From Aulostomus chinensis (lineage: Eukaryota > Chordata > Actinopteri > Syngnathiformes > Aulostomidae), in contig JBBMOA010000004.1 of assembly GCA_037954235.1 (NCBI GenBank), forward strand, positions 32,019,420-32,083,419: a stretch of DNA of 64,000 nucleotides. Reading direction: 5' to 3'. Under the pieces are notes generated by a model that had not been told where the DNA came from, ran no database searches, and was given only the letters and a program-made list of their open reading frames with translations. The position numbers and the translations under genes were made by a program. Positions 56,409 through 64,000 of the stretch are shown here, piece by piece; the first letter of the stretch is position 1; the number at the start of each line of letters is the position of its first letter.

Positions 56409-56481
56409 TGCTGAAACCTGGGGTCGGACCAGGGACCTTTAGATCTTCAGTCTAACGCTCTCCCAACTGAGCTATTTCAGC
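56409..56481 (-). tRNA. tRNA-Phe(GAA), T8 retained
   Basis: 73 nt. It is the only Phe copy in the window with the normal T at position 8 (GCTGAAATAGCTC). The T loop still has C55 (GGTCCGACC). GAA anticodon arm intact. Paired with the Lys gene at the usual 243-bp distance. Confidence 0.75.
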
Positions 56482-56595
56482 TCTGAGTGAGGGCCCTGCT
56501 TCTCTCATTTTATAATCTCTTCAACTCTCACTAGAACTTAGATAGGATTTGAGCTTCTGAAGTCATGACACATTGAACAGTTCTACAGGACCAAA

Positions 56596-57449
56596 CTGAA
56601 CGAACTGAAGAAGCTTCTTGGAACTCTAAACTTCTTAACTCGCTTTCTCCAAAAACTGTGCCTGGACGAAGGCCGTTTCCAGCTGTCCTTCAAGCTGACG
56701 AGGACCAAGTTTGATGACCTGTTTGGAGGATATCAAGGATGGACACCAACTACAGGCCCCAGGTTCGTTGACATGATTTCACTGACACCAGGGGAATGTC
56801 AACACTGACAGGCTCTCTGGACTCATTGTCATGAGAATTTGTCACATCAGTTGAATATCTTCACATACGTGAATTCATTGAAGGAGTGTTGTTCTAGACC
56901 TGCTTTACCTGTCAAGTGTCTTGAGAGAACTTTTTTTGTAATTTGTCACAATATAAATAACATTGACTCGACAATAAATCGACTCTTCCCCCCCAACCGT
57001 TTAAAGCAAACAGCCGTTCCCACTGATCCTGGATCTGCGCAACGTTCCTGCTTTTTAAAAGGAAAATTGTCATCATTGCTTTTGCAGGATGTGCTTGCTG
57101 ATGGAGAATTGTTGGCTATAAACTCATTGAACTCACTCCAAGTCATTATTTTTGAGCAAACTCATGACTCCTGATGTTTAGCCACGTTACCGGTCTTCCC
57201 CATGACGGGTCGGTGGCAGCACTCGTCTACGTTCTCCCGCAGACTTTCTGCGGTTCCATCTTCCAGATTTTATTGATGAGGATTGTTGGTGGATGAGAGA
57301 ATTGAAAATTTCTTACTGCAGTTTGAGGTTTGTATGATTGAAACTGTGTAGATTGGCGTTAAGAAGTTAGCTGGTTTGGATAAATTCAGGTATGAGCCAC
57401 CACACTGAATCAGGCACAGGTATGACGTTCACCCTGACATAGAACATCA
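56596..57449. other. Unassigned DNA with interspersed-repeat piece
   Basis: About 56870-57130 is related to the unnamed repeat of 24478-24605 (gaattcattgaaggag, gacctgctttacctg, gatgtgcttgctgatggag). The rest shows no gene. Confidence 0.4.
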
Positions 57450-57458
57450 ACAGCTTAA

Positions 57459-57540
57459 CATTGTTGGCAGGACTCCAAACTGAGCAGGGAGACCCTAATG
57501 GATTTCTAGTCCATCGCCTTCACCACTCAGCCACAACAAC
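57459..57540 (-). pseudogene. tRNA-Ser(AGA) pseudogene
   Basis: 82 nt on minus. AGA anticodon arm intact; the D arm is tggctgagtggtgaagg and the T loop AGTTTGGAGTCC. Last acceptor base changed. It carries the same gtggtgaagg defect as 27427 and 38067, plus extra ones. Confidence 0.75.
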
Positions 57541-59582
57541 CACATTGACACACATTTGTAGAGGATGGATATTCACAAAATTATCTTAATTTCTGTCACA
57601 AGCCCATTTGTGTGAGGTCCTATTTTCTCTTTTTCAGCATTCCTTTGTTTCCAGGTCTCTAATAAGTGCAGAATTACAAAGACAAGCAAGCTTGATCCGT
57701 CCTGGGCAGGTGATAGGAGCCATTGACCACTGGCCAGAGACCCTGGCACAGACATTGGGGTGGTGATAGAGAGCATTTATACAATTATATTCTATATTTA
57801 TAGAATTCTAATATCCTACAATTTCATTGAGCAAATGCTTTTGTCCCAAGCCATGTACGTATATCACATATATAGAATATATATGTTACTCTTTTATCTA
57901 CGTATTAACCACAAAATGCAGTCAAATGCCAGTAAATTCGGAGTATTTATTCATTATTTATTGTTATTTATTATTTTTGAATCCATTTTCATTGTCATTC
58001 TTCTGTTCATTTTCAGTTTGATTCATAAAAATGAACAAACTTTGACGTGTTTTCTTCTCTTGTGTGTCAACAATTTTGGATTTGGAATCTCCTGACAAAC
58101 AGACCACATGACCAGGATGAAGTGTTGTTGGTGAGTTTGGCTCCTGAGCTCAAGACAGTTGTGACTAATAAAGGACAGCTTCAAATGCAGCTGTGAAGCC
58201 TCATTGTCAGCTGGGAGGAACGACAGGTGTCTCCCTCTAGTGGCTCCTCACAGCAACACGAGCCTCATTCCATTCACATGCATCCACCACCTCACTACCA
58301 AAGGCCAGTTGGGCCTCGACAGACAGGTGAGTTTCAAGTGTTGGACAAAGGTCTTTAAGATGTTCTTATTAATTCTATAACATCTGAGATTAAAATCTAT
58401 GGAATTACAACTAACAAGTAGTCAAACACCTGATCAGATGCTCCTTCATGAGGCTGAGAAGAATCAATCTAAACTGGGATGTAGAAAATTAATTGAGAAG
58501 AGAAACCTACTGATTGGATGACATGGACCCACCTGATCCATGTCAGCCTTGTTGGAGCAGAAAGAGGTGGATCAGAGGAATCAGTGGATCAAGACTCAGG
58601 TGTCAGATGAAGAATCTCTTTATTCACAATGGAGTCAGAGAAATCTTCCAACGTGAGAGAACCTGACAGACCATTTTATACCAAAGACAGGCTGTGTGTG
58701 TGTGTGGGGGGGGGGGGGGAGAGACGGGACAATGGCTTAAGGGAGCTCCAGGTAACTGGTTTGAACTGGTCCCTCATCTCTGTGAGTAGAAACCATCTGA
58801 GGTGGAGGGTGAAGATCTGCTTTGACCTCCTGATCTCCCAGTAAAGCCAGTATAGATGTTGAGCTTGGAGGAGTTGATGGCCTCCTTCATCTTCTTGTTG
58901 GAGATGTTTGCTAAACTCAGCACCACCATAGATCAGAGGAAAGTCCACTTGTCAGCTGGACACTGGAGTTTCTAGTGACCTGCAGGATCTTAGTTGTGGT
59001 GGCAGCAGGCCTGTTCCAAGAGCTTTGCTCACATTCATGATCAGGCTTCAGAATGGTTCTGGACCACTGAGTGATAGGAGCTGATCCTGGGGCAGCAGAA
59101 GACAAATATAGAGAAGAAAAGACAAAAGACAGAGAGAAAGGAGGGAGAGAATGACAAAAAGATGGGGAACAAGATGAGGGTGAAAGACAAGCAGAGAGAA
59201 AGACAGAGGGACAGGGGGATGGAAGACAGACAGACAACCAACAACAGCAACAGCAGCAATAATAGTATTGATATTGTCCTGTTATTGATGTTTTCATGTG
59301 AAAGTGGCATAATTAAGACAAAAGACACTGTTAGAACAGAAAGATCCAGAAAACCCACCAACAAGAGGTGTGTCTGGTACAGATGTGGAATTATTGGCTC
59401 ACACAATGTTGAGGCAACTGGGAAGAAGACAAACAAAAAAGGCTTGTGTGATTCAGACATTCATCAAAAATGGTCCTGTAGAACTGTTCAATGTGTCATG
59501 ACTTCAGAAGCTCAAATCCTCTCTAAGTTCTAGTGAGAGTGGAAGAGATTATAAAATGAGAGAAGCAGGGCCTTCACTCAGA

Positions 59583-59655
59583 GCTGAAACAGCTCAGTTG
59601 GGAGAGCGTTAGACTGAAGATCTAAAGGTCCCTGGTCCGATCCCAGGTTTCAGCA
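59583..59655 (+). tRNA. tRNA-Phe(GAA), variant
   Basis: 73 nt, GAA anticodon, C8 and C55; identical over the tRNA to the copy at 49662 as far as read. TATA-like element about 30 bp upstream. Confidence 0.7.
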
Positions 59656-59898
59656 GAGGAAGAGCATTGACTTTACTTTCCAGTGGAGGAACTGCAGACA
59701 TGAAGGAAGCTACCATCTTGTCCTGTGCATTCTTATGACATTCAAGACATTTTTGGAGCCTCTTGTTGGATTTTGCCACAGAGAATCAGAGCCAATCAAG
59801 AGCATGTTGGACTTTAACATGGAGGATTGAACAAGTCAAGAAAGCAGCAGTTTGACCTTCACAGGTGTTTCTTTTTCTGTCTAAATGCTGTAGAAAGA

Positions 59899-59971
59899 GC
59901 CTGAGTAGCTCAGACGGTAGAGCATCAGACTTTTAATCTGAGGGTCCAGGGTTCAAGTCCCTGTTCAAGCG
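59899..59971 (+). tRNA. tRNA-Lys(TTT)
   Basis: 73 nt matching the copy at 43711 except for the 3' acceptor strand (TTCAAGC with G), which gives one mismatch. TTT anticodon, normal A- and B-box words. Confidence 0.85.
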
Positions 59972-60139
59972 CTGTGGATGTTCCAGTGTTTGACAACATG
60001 GTATTGGATGAAGTTTAGTGGTGAATGAACTGTCATCATCAAAAGTAGAAGTGTTCTTGTCTTGCCACTGTGAGACTGTTGCAAGAAAAGTGACCAATAA
60101 GAATTTCATGTGGCATGAAATTAACAAAAGACCACAAAT

Positions 60140-60440
60140 AACACTGGTCAAGTTAATTTTATTTATATTGCGCCAAATCACAACAAAACTTATCTCATGA
60201 CTCTTCACTAGTAGAGCAGGTCCAGTACCAAACTCCTTCAATGAATCTACACCCAACAATTCTCCATCAGCAAGCACATCCTGCAACAGTGGTGACAAAA
60301 CCTTTTAACAGGCAGGAACATCAAGCATCAAGGTGATACCTTCCAGGGTACCGATCTCATGAGATAAACTTGTAAAGTGTCATGAGATAACTTCTGTTGT
60401 GATTTGGCATTTATAAATAAAATTGACTTGACTTGACTTG
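60140..60440 (+). repeat. Unnamed teleost interspersed repeat, two pieces
   Basis: 60140-60310 reads in the same direction as 50210-50480. 60365-60440 is a short piece in the opposite direction, so the two form an inverted pair. Confidence 0.5.
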
Positions 60441-61068
60441 GAAGTTAGAATTAAATTTAAAGTAGAAAAATCTTCCCTCTTCAATCCTGTCACTAAGTGT
60501 TGTAAACTGTTTCAAACAAATTCTACTGTTCAACAGTTCAAGAGTTTCTAATGAAGCTGAATGTGCTCTCTTATACTTTCCTCAATTGTGTTTCTTTCAT
60601 GTCTTGAGATCAAAGACAGAATTCTAGTTAATGTCAAAGCCCTGATGACATCATCAGGAATTCTCACTTTGATCTGGAGACTCTTGCTTTAACCTGAATT
60701 TGATCTGACTAATGTTTTAGTTTAGGTTGCATGATACCGACCACCGCATTTCTCCTGATGGACTGGTGACCTGTCCAGGGTGAACCCTGCCTCTTGCCCA
60801 ATGTCACCTGGGACCCCCCCCCCCTCGTGACCCTTAAAGGATAAGAATAGAAAGAGGATGGAGGGATGGACTTAACACTGAAATCAGCTGATCTGATCCA
60901 CATTCTAATTCTTCCTTTCCCTCTTTAGGAGTCAATGAGAATAGTAGTATATATAATAATGTATATACAACCTTGGAGTATCTTTCCAAAGCTTTTAGTA
61001 TTTCATCTTGTTTCTACTTGTAGTTTTAGTGCCTGGATCTTTTCTTTTTATATCCTACTGTCTGCTCT
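60441..61068. other. Unassigned DNA with LINE 3'-end fragment
   Basis: 60750-60875 is a plus-strand fragment of the common LINE 3' end (gactggtgacctgtccaggg, gacccttaaaggataag) with a diverged GGAT-like tail. No gene is seen in the rest. Confidence 0.5.
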
Positions 61069-62330
61069 TTGCTTTTGGAGCTTCCTTCAACAACTACCAA
61101 GCCTCCTGGGTACTGTAGGAAACATGGTCAAGTTCTTCTTACTTTTGCAGTCACGTCCTGCTCACATTGGTCTGTCTTCATTTTTACTCCTCCCACTGCC
61201 ACAATGACCAGCCTTTATACACTTGGTGACTGGGGCCCTGGTTGCTGCAGGCCTCAACACCAGCCTGTGGTTGTGAGCAGGGCAGAACAGAACTGACAGT
61301 ATCTCACATGCAGGACCTGGGTCAGCACCTGGTGCCAGCTGGGGCACCGCTTTAACCTGGACGCCCTGGAAGATCTTCTCCAGGAACTCGCCTTTTTCAG
61401 TCGAAACAGCATGAAACTTCAAGTAAAGAATTAAAATTATTTAATTAACAATGAGGTCTCTGTAATAAAACAAAAGGGACAACTGACTACATCACCATTT
61501 CTACCTCTTTTTAACAGACTCACATTTCAAAACAATCAGGTTTATTTTGCTCCTTTCTTTCAGCAGAGAATGGTTTTGTTCCATCAACCTCTGGGTTCTT
61601 GGCCCAGCACGCTTCCTCTGCTCCACTCTGCTCTACCATTTATTGAACAGGCCTTAATTGAGGAGAGCAGGATTGTGACAAGAACAGGAATGTGAGTGTT
61701 GAAGGTTTCATAATTTTCTCTGAAGCAGGCCTCAGCAGGTAAAGATTCATCTCTTATTTCAGAGGAGGATTTGAAGAATTCATTGTTGCTGAACTGTTTA
61801 TGCTTCAATTTCTGGACGTTCACTGGTGGAATGTTTGTGGGTCAGAGGTGAAAAGAGTACAAGTGCACCTGTTGTGTGTGATGGGGCACCAACATGCAAG
61901 AAGTTGTTTCTCCTCAGAGACTGGAGTCTTCAGCCAGCACCTTAAACCGCTCGGCCACACTACCTCACTGTGCTATTCAGGGAGTTGGTCTGCTAAAGGC
62001 ATGTTGAAGAGGAAGTAACATAATGATATTAAACTTATTCTGAAGGGGGACCCCTTTCCTCCCACGGTCACAGGAAGTGACGACAGCGCTGCCAGAAGCA
62101 GCCAGGAAAGAAATGGTAAAAGGACTCAATTTGTACAGCTCCTTTCTACCTCAGCAGGCCACGCTAGCAAACCCCCTTTTGTTTGGTTTGGTTGTTATTT
62201 AGTGACTGTGGATGAACACACAGGAGAAGTTGTGCATGAATTTGTGTTCCCTGTTCACTTGAATATATGCAGGAGTATGAGGTGGAAATAATACTGTTTA
62301 TTTTTGTTCTTATTTCAGAACTGTTGACAC
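61069..62330 (+). repeat. Duplicated block E2
   Basis: Partial copy of E1 with internal deletions: 61069-61410 matches about 50490-50810, 61735-61910 matches about 51310-51470, and 61911-62320 matches about 52050-52440. Confidence 0.65.
61911..61964 (-). pseudogene. tRNA-Leu(AAG) fragment, 3' truncated
   Basis: Keeps the 5' acceptor strand, D arm (tggccgagcggtttaagg) and a changed anticodon arm (CTGGCTGAAGACTCCAG). The T arm and 3' acceptor strand are missing because of a deletion relative to E1. Confidence 0.75.
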
Positions 62331-63519
62331 AACGGTGTCAGATTAAAGCATCTTCACCTTCCAGATGCTGGTCTCCTTCTGGTGTCCTGACTGACACCCA
62401 TCTTGTGTTCTGGATCCACCTGAACGAAGCAGCTCCAGATCCCTGAACTCCCTTACAGGTAAAGAAAATGGATGGCTGGATGGAAGTCCCCCAACTGTGG
62501 CTGTTCTGAAACTCTTCTCCTCAATCACTCCTGAGTTGACACTCTGAGATGGGAAACTCTGAGTATCTGGTTCCAGAACAGCTGATCTGAGTTGCTTCCA
62601 TCAACTGTGAGTACGTTCACCTTGAGTTGCACACGTGCACAACCACGACAAAATGCCAACATCAGTGGAGCCCCGACACCACGAGTCACCATGACAACCA
62701 CAAACAAAATAACAAGTTATTTCACACCAATTCATTGAAACAAGACCTTCCTATATTTATGGATCCATCACAAATATGAGCCTTCCCAGTCTGTCAGGTG
62801 GTAGAATTCAGTCAGCACCAATAACAGGAGAGTCAGAGTTTAGAAACCAAAGACAGACATTAAAGTCTCTCTGATAAAACAAAAATATAGTGAAGTATAC
62901 TGGAAAAGAATATTGCAATATATTAAATATGATATTTCCATGGAGGGGCAGTTTTACATTTTTATTCTTGGATTCATTATATTTTAGAATCAGAAAGGCA
63001 GTTACAATGACATCATCAAGACAAAACCTGGTGCTGACAAAGGTGAGGTGAACAATTTTCACAATCAATCCCAAATTTAGGCCTGAAGTTAGAAAATAAT
63101 ATTAGCTAGCTAGCTAACGTTAGCTAGTTAATGTTAGCAAGCTGTCAATATTTAGCACCATCAAATAGTTCAAACAAGGTCAACAGCTGTTAGAATGATG
63201 GTCACATGATTTAACCTTCCTCCTGTGTGACCTGTTTGGAGGTTTTAAATGCATCAAAGAAGCACATCAATTTGTTTATTGCTTTTTGACTTTGTCAGGA
63301 ACCTCCAGTTCAACAAAATAAAGCAAAAACATTTTTGTCACTAAATTATAAAAGAGTAAGTATCGGTTTTGACCCAGTGATCAAAATAAGACCACAAAGC
63401 AACAATTCGAGCCAAACCTGAAGTCAGAAGTGCACTGTCAGCAACCCACTGACAGCAGCTCCTCTCCCAGTCATGGGAGCTTCAGGGGATTCTCATTTGG
63501 CCTCGTTTTCCCATCGACC
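62331..63519. other. Unassigned DNA with block-F fragment
   Basis: About 62465-62540 matches part of block F (tggctgttctgaaactcttctc). The rest shows no gene, tRNA or named repeat. A GCTAGCTA-type motif repeat is near 63104-63130. Confidence 0.4.
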
Positions 63520-64000
63520 TGCACAACAACAAAACAAACAAAGACGGCCATGTCCAGTGTGGTCCTGGATATGACGACTGGACTGCAGGGTCCCAGTATC
63601 ACTGTGACAATTCTTTTACCAGCTATGACCTTGGACAAGAACTTCTCAGGAGGAAACTTATCATGGTGGCACAGTGAAGAAAACTAGACCTGAGCTGCCT
63701 GCTGAAATCTTGCAGGTGAAGGACAGAGCTCCACCTCTTTGACAGACACCACCACTGTTGGCTCATGTTGTCAAAAAAATGAAGTGTGTCAGTTTTTGAC
63801 ACACACACATCTAAACACACACACATACACATGCATGTTCTTTCACACAGAGACTTTTCCTCTGTTTTTGTTTTTTACTGGTTTTGAACCAGTAGTTGGT
63901 TTCTGTTGGTTTGATCTGCTTGACTGGTTGTTGTTTGTTTGACCTTGCAAATCCATATTTTGGGTTCTGGCTTGTTCTGCTTTTAATTTTGTGTTTGTAT
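63520..64000 (+). repeat. Partial block A4
   Basis: Matches 4379-4857 of A1 from gcacaacaacaaaacaaac onward and runs off the window, so a further D copy may lie just outside. Confidence 0.8.

Larger units (their letters stand above)
57450..60330 (+). repeat. Inverted copy of block B1-C1 (C3-B5)
   Basis: Reverse complement of about 24478-27510, lying about 33 kb away. It contains the Ser(AGA) relic, SINE/LINE tail, pyrimidine tract (as a purine tract on plus) and the Phe-Lys cassette. The CA microsatellite locus is here reduced to a short GT run and a G homopolymer near 58706-58719. Confidence 0.75.

Noticed and set aside
1..64000. CRISPR array, phage or bacterial operon
   Set aside because: Nothing prokaryotic is seen: intron-containing transposase, Pol III genes, LINEs and microsatellites show vertebrate DNA. 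The only regular short repeats are minisatellite and rDNA units without spacer variety.

Overview
The window looks like teleost fish genomic DNA. It has no intact conventional protein-coding gene that I can recognise. The evidence for a fish is a vertebrate-type tandem 5S rRNA array with a spacer of about 300 bp, vertebrate tRNA genes (Phe GAA, Lys TTT, Ser AGA, Ser GCT, Asn GTT, His GTG, Leu AAG), abundant CA/GT microsatellites, GGAT tails, SINE/LINE tails of the fish type, L1 and Tx1-type LINEs and an intron-containing hAT element. The species cannot be named from the sequence.

Layout. 1-6.5 kb: tRNA-bearing duplicated blocks (Lys CTT-like relic, Ser AGA, Asn GTT) named here A1, D1 and F1. 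6.5-13.5 kb: mostly unassigned, with a CpG-rich promoter-like segment near 9.6-10.2 kb and a 37-bp minisatellite at 11.8-12.2 kb. 13.5-16.0 kb: LINE tails, a second Lys(CTT) relic and a possible LTR. 16.0-24.5 kb: a 5S rDNA array of about 420-430 bp units. One 5S gene in it is split exactly by a 6.26-kb Tx1-clade LINE whose ORF1 is intact and whose ORF2 has one frameshift. 24.5-32.1 kb: Phe/Lys cassette, Ser(AGA) relic, Ser(GCT) and blocks C1, F2 and D2. 32.9-36.5 kb: a hAT element with a three-exon transposase, broken by a 2-bp loss. 36.5-39.5 kb: block C2. 39.5-43.2 kb: a 5'-truncated L1 on the minus strand. 43.2-52.4 kb: two Phe-Lys cassettes, block A2 with His, Ser(AGA) and an Asn relic, and block E1 with Leu(AAG). 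52.4-54.6 kb: a GC-rich unidentified segment. 54.6-64 kb: further copies of A, D, B, C (inverted) and E.

The dominant theme is a shuffled mosaic. About six block types, each carrying one or two tRNA genes, recur in direct and inverted orientation. Transposable elements (hAT, L1, the GC-rich segment) sit exactly at several joints between non-homologous blocks. Many tRNA copies are visibly degenerate. A minority look usable: Lys 43711, 56093 and 59899, Ser(AGA) 47130, Ser(GCT) 39362, His 46183, Leu 52023 and perhaps Asn 3792. The best single observation is the sequence-specific LINE in the 5S gene: removing it and one copy of the 7-bp target duplication leaves a 119-nt 5S gene.

All calls rest on reading the sequence by eye. 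No alignment, covariance model or database search was run.
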